A stretch of 64,000 nt of DNA, from positions 4,402,001-4,466,000 of the forward strand of contig NZ_BLPG01000001.1 in NCBI RefSeq assembly GCF_011764445.1. Reading direction: 5' to 3'. A model generated the notes under the pieces. The model saw only the letters and a list, made by a program, of their open reading frames with translations. It did not search any database and was not told the DNA's origin. Both the position numbers and the translations under genes were made by a program. This DNA comes from Phytohabitans rumicis. GTDB taxonomy: Bacteria > Actinomycetota > Actinomycetes > Mycobacteriales > Micromonosporaceae. Positions within the stretch are counted from its first letter, which is position 1; each line of letters begins with the position of its first letter. This document shows, piece by piece, positions 53,854-61,252 of the stretch.

Positions 53854-55604
53854 CGGCGGATGCGGCGGCGGACCAGGTTGATGACCGAGTTCACCTCGTT
53901 CACCTTCAGCCCTAGCGCTATCCCGAGGTAGGTGCCGCCGATCGCGACCCCACCGACCAGGAGCTGCAGGATGGCCTCCGGCTTGCTGGGCGACCAGCCG
54001 CCGGGCAGCAGGTAGATCGCGACCAGGCCGACCACCGTCGCGCCGACGGCGGCCACGCCCACCTTGACGCCGGTGACCAGGATGCCGCCCAGCCCGATCG
54101 CGCCGATCCGGCGGTGCAGCAGCGCGCCCGAGATCAGCCCGGAGGCCGCGTACGAGAAGGCGTTGGCGAGCATCAGCCCCGGCGCGGAGAACGTCGCCGC
54201 GAAGGCCGCGAACACGATGAGCTGGATCAGGATCCGCAGCGCCACCACCGGGATGTTGACCAGCGCCGCGGTCTTGGTCTCCTGCCGGGCGTAGAGCCCG
54301 ACCGTGAGGAGTTGGCTGACCGAGAACGGCAGCAGCGCCACCGCGGTGACCACCAGCACCACGGCGGTGTCCATGGCCTCGTCCTGGGTGAATGCCCCGC
54401 TGCGGAACAGCGCCACCGAGATCGGGGCGGCCAGCACGGCGTAGCAGATGGCGACCGGAGTCAGCACGGCCGTGATGGTGCGGATGCCGCGGGACAGGTC
54501 GGCGGCCATGTCGGCGTGCCGGCCGTCGGCCGCGGCGGAGCTCATCCGCGGGGTCAGCGCGGTAATGATCGACACCGAGATGATGCCGTGCGCCATGTAC
54601 ATCAGCAGGAATACGTTGTTGTAGATCGCCGGCCCGGCCGCGCCCTTGTCACCCGCCCGGTTGAGCAGGTTGAACGCGACCACCTGGCCGATCTGGGTGA
54701 CCACGACGTAGCAGAGCGCCCAGCCGCCGATCCGGCCCAGCTCGCGCAGGCCCAGGGCCCGGAAGTCGAACCGCCACCGCCACCGGAACCCGACCTTGCG
54801 CAGGGCGGGCAGCAGGCCGACGCTCTGGACCACCACGCCGAGCAGGGTGCCGCCGCCGAGCAGCAGGATCTGCCCGGCGGTCATCTGCTCCGGCCGGATC
54901 GCCTTGGCCCCGTAGATGAGGATGTACAGCCCGCCGGTGGCGATGACCACCAGGTTGTTCAGGATCGGCGTGAACATCGGCGTGGCGAAGTGACCACGTG
55001 TGTTGAGCACGGCGGTGAGGATCCCGGAGAGCCCGATGAAGAAGATCATCGGGAGCATCAGGTAGGACAGGGTGGTGACCAGGTCCTTGAACGCGTCCGA
55101 AGCCTTGTCGCTGGTGTAGAGCACGGTCAGCACGGACGCGCTCACCGTCGCCAGGAGGGCCGCTCCGCCGAGCACCAGGAGCGAGAGCGTGATCAGCCGC
55201 TGGGTGTACGCCTCGCCGCGGTCCGGGTCGGCCTTCCGCCGCCGTACCAGCACCGGGATGATCGTGCTGCTCAGAAGCGCACCGAGCAGCAGCTCGTACA
55301 CGATCCCCGGCAGCACCTGGGCGGTGGTGTACGCGTTGTTGATCGCGCCACCGCCGATGGCCGCGGCCAGGATGACCGTGCGCAGGAAGCCGGTGCCCCG
55401 GCTGACCAGGCTGCCGATCGCCATGACGGCGCTGTTGGTGGCGGCGCTGCCGCCTTCCGGCTCGCCGTCCGGTTGCGCCTGTACGGCCTCGCGTTCCAGT
55501 TCGAACTGTGCCGTCCAGGGCTGGGTGGTGATCAGGACGGCACCGTCGGCGGGCGGATGGCCGCTGTGCCCGGCGTTGGCGCTCCGGTACAGCCCGCTGC
55601 TCAT
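53850..55604 (-). CDS. murJ: Lipid II flippase MurJ (MviN)
   Basis: A 584-residue MOP-superfamily flippase that turns lipid II to the outer face of the membrane. A ~75-residue disordered cytoplasmic N-terminus (MSSGLYRSANAGHSGHPPADG) precedes the first helix, AVMAIGSLVSRGTGFLRTVILAAAIG. The hallmark NAYTTAQVLPGIVYELLLGALLSSTIIPVLV follows, and about 14 helices in all end in a basic tail (VINLVRRRIRR). The ATG at 55604 is used (GGGTGAG upstream); ATG 55619 is an alternative. Unlike mycobacteria, the pseudokinase is not fused. Confidence 0.93.
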   Translation of the reverse strand: MSSGLYRSANAGHSGHPPADGAVLITTQPWTAQFELEREAVQAQPDGEPEGGSAATNSAVMAIGSLVSRGTGFLRTVILAAAIGGGAINNAYTTAQVLPGIVYELLLGALLSSTIIPVLVRRRKADPDRGEAYTQRLITLSLLVLGGAALLATVSASVLTVLYTSDKASDAFKDLVTTLSYLMLPMIFFIGLSGILTAVLNTRGHFATPMFTPILNNLVVIATGGLYILIYGAKAIRPEQMTAGQILLLGGGTLLGVVVQSVGLLPALRKVGFRWRWRFDFRALGLRELGRIGGWALCYVVVTQIGQVVAFNLLNRAGDKGAAGPAIYNNVFLLMYMAHGIISVSIITALTPRMSSAAADGRHADMAADLSRGIRTITAVLTPVAICYAVLAAPISVALFRSGAFTQDEAMDTAVVLVVTAVALLPFSVSQLLTVGLYARQETKTAALVNIPVVALRILIQLIVFAAFAATFSAPGLMLANAFSYAASGLISGALLHRRIGAIGLGGILVTGVKVGVAAVGATVVGLVAIYLLPGGWSPSKPEAILQLLVGGVAIGGTYLGIALGLKVNEVNSVINLVRRRIRR

Positions 55605-55708
55605 CTCACCCGTCCCCATTTCCGGTTGCCGCCATCCAAAGGGTACGGGGACACTGCGCGTAGGGCTGCCCACGACCCAGCGCACCTCAGTTATAGGCTG
55701 GCACTCCC

Positions 55709-57163
55709 ATGTCCAAGATTTCCCACACCGCCGACCGGCGGGAGCTGACCGATGCCCAGCGCAACGCGGTGGCCGAGCTGATGCGGGTCTCCCCCATCGC
55801 CGACGAGCTGGGCCGACGCTTCGCCAAGGCCGGATTCGAGCTGCACCTGGTCGGCGGCTCCGTACGCGACGCGCTGCTCGGCCGCCTGGGCGACGACCTC
55901 GACTTCACGACCGACGCCCGCCCCGACGACACGCTCCGCGTGCTCAAGGGCTGGGCGGAGACCACGTGGGAAACCGGGCGCGAGTTCGGCACCATCGGGG
56001 CCCAGCGCCGCGGGCTCCGGCTGGAGATCACGACGTTCCGCGCCGAGGCCTACGACGGGGTCACCCGCAACCCTGTCGTCCAGTACGGCGAGAGCCTGCA
56101 GGAGGACCTGCGCCGGCGGGACTTCACCGTCAACGCGATGGCGGTGAGCCTGCCGGACCACCGGTTCACCGACCCGTACGGCGGGCTGGACGACCTCGCC
56201 GCCCGCCGGCTCCGTACGCCGGGGACGCCCCGGGAGTCGTTCGGCGACGACCCGCTGCGGATGCTGCGCGCGGCCCGGTTCGCCGCCCAGCTTCGTTTCA
56301 CGCTGGACCCGGACGTGCGGGCGGCGATGGCGGCGATGGCGGCCGACCTGGAGCGGATCACCGCCGAGCGGATCCGGGACGAGTTCACCAAGCTGCTGCT
56401 CGGCGCCGACCCGGTCACCGGGCTGCGGCTGCTGGTCGACACCGGCCTGGCCGAGCACTTCCTGCCGGAACTGCCGGGGCTCAAGCTGGCGATCGACGAG
56501 CACGCCCAGCACAAGGACGTGTACGAGCACACCCTCACGGTGGTGAGCAACGCCGTGCGCCTGGAGGGCGACGAGGGCCCGGACTTCGTCCTGCGGATGG
56601 CCGCGCTGATGCACGACGTCGGCAAGCCCGCCACGAAGGCGGTCGGCACGGACAACCGGGTCAGCTTCCACCACCACGAGGTGGTCGGAGCGCGCCTGAC
56701 CAAGCTGCGGATGAAGGAGCTGCGCTACCCCAAGGACGTGACGTCCGAGGTGGTCAAGCTGGTCGCGCTGCACCTGCGCTTCTACGGGTACGGCCGTGGC
56801 GAGTGGACGGACTCGGCGGTGCGGCGGTACGTCACGGACGCCGGCGAGCTGCTGTCCCGGCTGCACAAGCTCACCCGCTCGGACTGCACGACCCGCAACC
56901 GGCGCAAGGCGGCCCAGCTCTCGGCCGACTACGACGCGCTGGAGGACCGGATCGCGCAACTGCAGGCCGACGAGGACCTGGCACGGGTGCGGCCCGACCT
57001 CGACGGCAACGCGATCATGGAGTTGCTCGGCGTGCCGCCCGGCCCGATCGTCGGGCGCGCCTGGCGCCACCTCAAGGAGGCACGGCTGGAGCGCGGCCCG
57101 CTGGACCGCGACGAGGCCGAGGCCGAGCTGCTGCGCTGGGCCCGGGCCGAAGGTCTGATTTAG
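55709..57163 (+). CDS. CCA tRNA nucleotidyltransferase
   Basis: A 484-residue class II nucleotidyltransferase that adds CCA to tRNA 3' ends, needed here since neither tRNA encodes CCA. The head motif LVGGSVRDALLGRLGDDLDFTTDARPD carries the metal-binding Asp pair. RRRDFTVNAMAV and GDDPLRMLRAARFAAQL are the neck motifs. An HD domain follows (EHAQHKDVYEHTLTVV...MAALMHDVGKPATK). It is divergent from murJ across 104 bases, the same pair order as Rv3907c-Rv3910 in M. tuberculosis. Confidence 0.93.
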   Translation: MSKISHTADRRELTDAQRNAVAELMRVSPIADELGRRFAKAGFELHLVGGSVRDALLGRLGDDLDFTTDARPDDTLRVLKGWAETTWETGREFGTIGAQRRGLRLEITTFRAEAYDGVTRNPVVQYGESLQEDLRRRDFTVNAMAVSLPDHRFTDPYGGLDDLAARRLRTPGTPRESFGDDPLRMLRAARFAAQLRFTLDPDVRAAMAAMAADLERITAERIRDEFTKLLLGADPVTGLRLLVDTGLAEHFLPELPGLKLAIDEHAQHKDVYEHTLTVVSNAVRLEGDEGPDFVLRMAALMHDVGKPATKAVGTDNRVSFHHHEVVGARLTKLRMKELRYPKDVTSEVVKLVALHLRFYGYGRGEWTDSAVRRYVTDAGELLSRLHKLTRSDCTTRNRRKAAQLSADYDALEDRIAQLQADEDLARVRPDLDGNAIMELLGVPPGPIVGRAWRHLKEARLERGPLDRDEAEAELLRWARAEGLI

Positions 57164-57256
57164 TCCGATCCAAGCTGCTGTTACCGACCGTGGCGCGATT
57201 GGGCTACCGTCGCTCGCGAGACGAGTGGTCGATTGCGGCATCAGGGAGGAAAGCGG

Positions 57257-58107
57257 ATGCAGCCGTGTCCGGTGTGCGGCGCCGTTCAGGTCGACGCGGC
57301 CGGCTTCTGCGTGCAGTGCCGCACCTTCCGGGGCGTACCCCAGCAGCCACCGCCTCAGCCGCCCAACTACCCGCAGCAGCCGCAGTCGCCGTACCAAGGC
57401 TATGGACCACCGGGAAGCCCGGCCTATCCGACCAGCGTGCCCCCCGGCTACCCGCAGCAGACCAGCGGCGGCGGCTACCCGATGAGCTATCCGGCGGTGC
57501 CGGCGCCGCAGGCCCGGCGGTCGTTCCTGGTCCCGCTGGTGGCGCTGTCGGCGACGCTGGCCGTCCTGGTGGTCGCGATCGTGATCGTCGTGGCGGTCCG
57601 TGGCGGCGACGACGGGCCGGGGCCCGGGCCGGTCGCCGGCAGCGCCACGGCCAGAGCCCCGTCCGCCTCCGCCACCCCGTGTCCGATGTGGACGAATGCG
57701 TGGTGGGCAGCTGGCGGGTCACCTCCCACGAGGAGGAGGTGCCGGTCGAGGGTCGGGGCAAGGTGAAGTTCACCGGCGGTGACGGCGCCACGCTCCAGCT
57801 CAACGCCGACGGGACCGGCGAGTTCGACTACAAGAGCGGCACCGAGTACCTGGGCGACCTGAGCGGCCAGGAGGTGCGGCTCGAGGTGTCCGGGAAGATG
57901 ACCTACCACTTCACCGCCCGGAAGGGCACGCTCTCGATCACCGACGTGGAGTCGACGGCCAGCGGCAAGCTGTACTTCGACAACGAGCAGTACGGCGACT
58001 CGCAGCCGCTGAACGCCGAGGACGACACGTCCACCTACACGTGCTCGGCCAACGAGCTCACCCAGAAGACGTTCCTGTTCACCACCAGGTTCGAACGGGT
58101 CAGCTGA
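57257..58107 (+). CDS. Zinc-ribbon membrane protein with extracellular domain, one frameshift
   Basis: About 283 residues after joining two frames. It opens with a zinc ribbon (MQPCPVCGAVQVDAAGFCVQCRTF, CxxC-CxxC), then a Pro/Gln/Tyr-rich segment (NYPQQPQSPYQGYGPPG). One membrane helix follows (SFLVPLVALSATLAVLVVAIVIVVAV), then an external domain: ECVVGSWRVTSHEEEVPVEGRGKVKFTGGDGATLQLNADGTGEFDY ending FLFTTRFERVS, lipocalin-like in style. The break is at the C4 run 57675-57678; one added C gives SASATPVSDVDECVVG. GGAGGAAAGCGG precedes the ATG. Function unknown. Confidence 0.78.
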
Positions 58108-58162
58108 ACGCATCCGTACGGGCAGCGCGGACAGTGTCGTACCCGGGGACGACAATGGGTGG

Positions 58163-58645
58163 ATGCGCTGGACGGTTATCGACTCGCCGATCGACCGGCT
58201 CTCCGTCGCGGTCGACGAGAGCGGCGTCTGCGGGGTGCACTTCGGGGCCGTCGACGGCGCCGGCGAGGTGGCCGAGCCCGAGCCCATGCTGGCGGCGGCG
58301 GTCGAGGAGGTCCGGGCCTACTTCGCCGGCGAGCTGACCGACTTCACGGTGCCGCTGTCGGTGCGGCGGGGCAGCGACTTCGAGCGGGCGGTCTGGCAGC
58401 AGATGTCCCTTATTCCGTACGGCGAGATGCGCACGTATGGCGAGATCGCCGCAGCGGTCGGTGACCCCGGCGCTGCGAGAGCGGTCGGGGTGGCCTGCAA
58501 CCGCAACCCCATTCCCGTGATCGTCCCCTGCCACCGCATCGTCGGCGCGGGCGGCAAGCTGGTCGGCTTCGGCGGCGGGCTGCCGCGCAAGCGGTTCCTG
58601 CTGGAGTTGGAGGCCCGCGTCGCGTTGCAGCGCGCCTGGCAGTAG
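58163..58645 (+). CDS. ogt: Methylated-DNA--protein-cysteine methyltransferase
   Basis: A 160-residue suicide repair protein that takes the methyl group from O6-methylguanine onto its own cysteine. The active site is IPVIVPCHRIVGAGGKLVGFGGGLPRKRFLLELE; the DNA-binding part is FERAVWQQMSLIPYGEMRTYGEIAAAVGDPGAARAVGVACNRNP. Short, without the Ada domain. A strong terminator follows five bases past the stop. Confidence 0.95.
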   Translation: MRWTVIDSPIDRLSVAVDESGVCGVHFGAVDGAGEVAEPEPMLAAAVEEVRAYFAGELTDFTVPLSVRRGSDFERAVWQQMSLIPYGEMRTYGEIAAAVGDPGAARAVGVACNRNPIPVIVPCHRIVGAGGKLVGFGGGLPRKRFLLELEARVALQRAWQ

Positions 58646-58649
58646 CGAC

Positions 58650-58686
58650 GGGCGTGGGCCGGGACCCGCGGTCCCGGCCCACGCCC
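58650..58686. terminator. Bidirectional terminator between ogt and ino1
   Basis: Perfect 17-base arms (GGGCGTGGGCCGGGACC and GGTCCCGGCCCACGCCC) with a CGC loop between the convergent ends of ogt and ino1. Confidence 0.85.
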
Positions 58687-58701
58687 TAGCTCAGCGGTGG
58701 G

Positions 58702-59781
58702 TCAGCGCTCGATCTCGCCCTTGATGAAGGACTCGACGGCGGTGTGCGCCTCGTGGTCGGCGTACTGGACCGGCGGGGACTTCATGAAGTACGACGACGC
58801 GGACAGGATCGGGCCGCCGATGCCGCGGTCCTTCGCGATCTTCGCGGCGCGGATCGCGTCGATGATGACGCCCGCCGAGTTCGGCGAGTCCCACACCTCG
58901 AGCTTCAGCTCCGCGTTGAGCGGCGTGTCGCCGAACGACCTGCCCTCCAGGCGGATGTACGCCCACTTGCGGTCGTCGAGCCACGGCACGTGGTCGGACG
59001 GTCCAATGTGTACGTCGGACTTGGCCATCTCGTGCGGCACCTGGGACGTGACCGACTGCGTCTTCGAGATCTTCTTCGAGACGAGCCGGGTGCGCTCCAG
59101 CATGTTCATGAAGTCCATGTTGCCGCCGAAGTTGAGCTGGTACGTGCGCAGCAGCTCGACGCCGCGGTCCTCGAAGAGCTTGGCCAGCGCGCGGTGCACG
59201 ATGGTCGCGCCCACCTGGCTCTTGATGTCGTCGCCGACGATCGGCAGGCCGGCGTCCTCGAACTTCTTGGCCCACACCGGGTCGGAGGCGATGAAGACGG
59301 GCAGGGCGTTGACGAACGCACAACCCGCGTCGATCGCCGCCTGGGCGTAGAACTTGTCGGCCTCTTCCGAGCCGACCGGCAGGTACGCCACCACGACGTC
59401 GACCCGGGCGTCCCGCAGCGCCTTGACGACGTCGACCGGCTCTTCGTCGGATTCTTCGATGATCTCGCGGTAGTACTGGCCCAGGCCGTCGAAGGTCGGG
59501 CCCCGCTGCACCTGTACGCCGGACGGCGGTACATCGCACAGCTTGATGGTGTTGTTCTCGCTGGCGACGATCGCCTCGGCGAGGTCCCGGCCCACCTTCT
59601 TGGCGTCCACGTCGAACGCCGCGACGAACTCCACGTCGGAAACGTGGTAGTCGCCGAAGGTGACGTGCATGAGACCCGGAACGCGGTCGGTGGGGTCGGC
59701 GTTCCGGTAAAACTCCACGCCCTGGATCAGGGACGAGGCGCAGTTACCGACGCCGACGATGGCCACGCGGACGGAGCCCAT
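58702..59781 (-). CDS. ino1: Inositol-3-phosphate synthase
   Basis: A 359-residue NAD-dependent enzyme that turns glucose 6-phosphate into inositol 3-phosphate, the first step to phosphatidylinositol and mycothiol in actinobacteria. Landmarks are [22 protein letters not shown] (NAD), [12 protein letters not shown], the [18 protein letters not shown] motif, [15 protein letters not shown] and [39 protein letters not shown]. The ATG at 59781 has AAGGAGG eight bases upstream and gives the family N-terminus; a frame nine codons longer is unlikely. It is 23 bases after padR, in one operon. Confidence 0.96.
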   Translation of the reverse strand: MGSVRVAIVGVGNCASSLIQGVEFYRNADPTDRVPGLMHVTFGDYHVSDVEFVAAFDVDAKKVGRDLAEAIVASENNTIKLCDVPPSGVQVQRGPTFDGLGQYYREIIEESDEEPVDVVKALRDARVDVVVAYLPVGSEEADKFYAQAAIDAGCAFVNALPVFIASDPVWAKKFEDAGLPIVGDDIKSQVGATIVHRALAKLFEDRGVELLRTYQLNFGGNMDFMNMLERTRLVSKKISKTQSVTSQVPHEMAKSDVHIGPSDHVPWLDDRKWAYIRLEGRSFGDTPLNAELKLEVWDSPNSAGVIIDAIRAAKIAKDRGIGGPILSASSYFMKSPPVQYADHEAHTAVESFIKGEIER

Positions 59782-59804
59782 AGCGATTGCCTCCTTCTTG
59801 TTCA

Positions 59805-60416
59805 TCACGGCCGCTCCTCTTGTGTCCTGGACGATCCAGGCGGAGACGGTTTCTCTTCTCGATCAGGTGCGCGACCGGAGCGCTCGTTGGCGATGAGCTC
59901 CTCCAGCCAGCGGACCTCGCGCTCGCAGGCGTCAAGGCCGTGGCGCTGCAACTCCAGCGTGTAGGCGTCGAGCCGCTCGGTGGCGCGGGCGAGCACGTCG
60001 CGCAGGCCCTCGCGACGCTCCTCGACCCGCCGGCGGCGACCCTCCAGGATCCGCAGCCGGGTGGCCCGGTCCGTACGGGCGAAGAACGCGAAGTGCACGC
60101 CGAAGCCGGCGTCGTCGTACGTCTCCGGACCGACCTGGGCGAGCAGCTCGGCGAAGCGCTCCTTGCCTTCCGCTGTGATCTTGTAGACAACGCGGCCGCG
60201 GCGGGTGGTGAGGGGTGGGATCTCCTCCGCGTTTGCGGACGTCTCCCCCGCCTCGGTGATCCAGCCCGTGCTCTGCAGCCGTCGCAGCGTGGGGTACAGG
60301 GTGCCGTAGCTGATCGCCGCGCGGATGGCTCCCAGCTTGGTGGCCAGCTCTTTACGCAGCTCATAGCCGTGCATCGGGGACTCCTGGAGGAGGCCGAGGA
60401 TGGCGAGCTCAAGCAT
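59805..60416 (-). CDS. PadR family regulator of ino1
   Basis: A 203-residue PadR regulator. The winged helix is [56 protein letters not shown] with the wing [20 protein letters not shown], and the C-terminal helical dimer domain is Arg/Glu-rich. The gene leads the padR-ino1 operon, as with Rv0047c-ino1 in M. tuberculosis, and its promoter region holds a PadR-type palindrome. GGAGG precedes the ATG at 60416. It probably represses its own operon. Confidence 0.9.
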   Translation of the reverse strand: MLELAILGLLQESPMHGYELRKELATKLGAIRAAISYGTLYPTLRRLQSTGWITEAGETSANAEEIPPLTTRRGRVVYKITAEGKERFAELLAQVGPETYDDAGFGVHFAFFARTDRATRLRILEGRRRRVEERREGLRDVLARATERLDAYTLELQRHGLDACEREVRWLEELIANERSGRAPDREEKPSPPGSSRTQEERP

Positions 60417-60460
60417 GTCCCACCCTCCTTACCTTCCCGTGGGCTCCCGTTCACCGGCTC

Positions 60461-60481
60461 GATGTATCGGGCCGATACATC
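60461..60481. promoter_or_regulatory. PadR operator
   Basis: GATGTATCG-GGC-CGATACATC, a perfect 21-base palindrome with the ATGTAT...ATACAT form known for PadR sites, 45 bases upstream of padR and 110 upstream of the divergent DUF5318 gene. Confidence 0.8.
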
Positions 60482-60590
60482 GCACGGTATCTCGGCTTCG
60501 AGGTTCGGGCAAACATCGGATATAGGGGTGTTCGGTAGCGGAAAGTGACGGTTGTCGCCTCGCCGCCCGGAACCGCGTACCCTCGTCCGC

Positions 60591-61079
60591 ATGCGCACGC
60601 AGCGGCAGATCGTCGACTACTCGCTTCAGAAGCGAGCGCTGCTGCGTGACGTGCTTTCCGGCCGGGTCGGGACCTACGAGGTCTGCGATGCCTCTCCCTA
60701 CCTGAAGAACGCCGCCCGCTTCCACGGCGAGCCGACCGACCGGCGGTGCCCGATATGCCGGCGGGAGAACCTGACGCTCGTCCACTACATCTATGGCGAC
60801 GAGCTCAAGCAGTCGGCCGGACAGGCCCGCACCCGCACCGAGCTCCCGGTGCTCGCGATGACGTTCCGTGAGTTCCAGGTGTACGTGGTGGAGGTCTGCC
60901 GCGCCTGCTCCTGGAATCACCTGGTCGAGCAGTTCCTCCTCGGCCGCGACGGCCTGTCCGACGATTCCGTCGGCGCCGGCGCTGAGACGGCCACGGCCGT
61001 CGGCTCCTCCGCGTCAGGTTCATCCGCTTCCGGCGGTGGGGCGCCGGCAACCAAACGAAGGCGAGGGGCCCGACGGTGA
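60591..61079 (+). CDS. DUF5318 zinc-ribbon protein upstream of the PBP gene
   Basis: A 162-residue soluble protein. It begins MRTQRQIVDYSLQKRALLRDVLSGRVGTYEVCDASPYLKNAARFHG, then has two CxxC knuckles (CPICRRENLTLVHYIYGDEL and VCRACSWNHLVEQFLLG) that probably bind zinc. The last ~50 residues are Ser/Ala/Gly-rich with a basic end (KRRRGARR). DUF5318 proteins stand directly before the class A PBP gene in actinobacteria (Rv0049-ponA1), with no established function. The ATG at 60591 fits the family start. Confidence 0.87.
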   Translation: MRTQRQIVDYSLQKRALLRDVLSGRVGTYEVCDASPYLKNAARFHGEPTDRRCPICRRENLTLVHYIYGDELKQSAGQARTRTELPVLAMTFREFQVYVVEVCRACSWNHLVEQFLLGRDGLSDDSVGAGAETATAVGSSASGSSASGGGAPATKRRRGARR

Positions 61080-61252
61080 CCACCGCTTGCCCCAGCGACA
61101 TCAGGGACAACCCGGAGTGGCGGGGCAGGCGATCACTCGTTAATCGGATAAGTCCGTTTATGTCGGGCACGACCCTTCAGCAGGGTGTCCAAACTCACCG
61201 CAAACCGGTGGTGTCGCAGGCGCGCGCCATCGCGACCGGCAGGGTGTGACCA

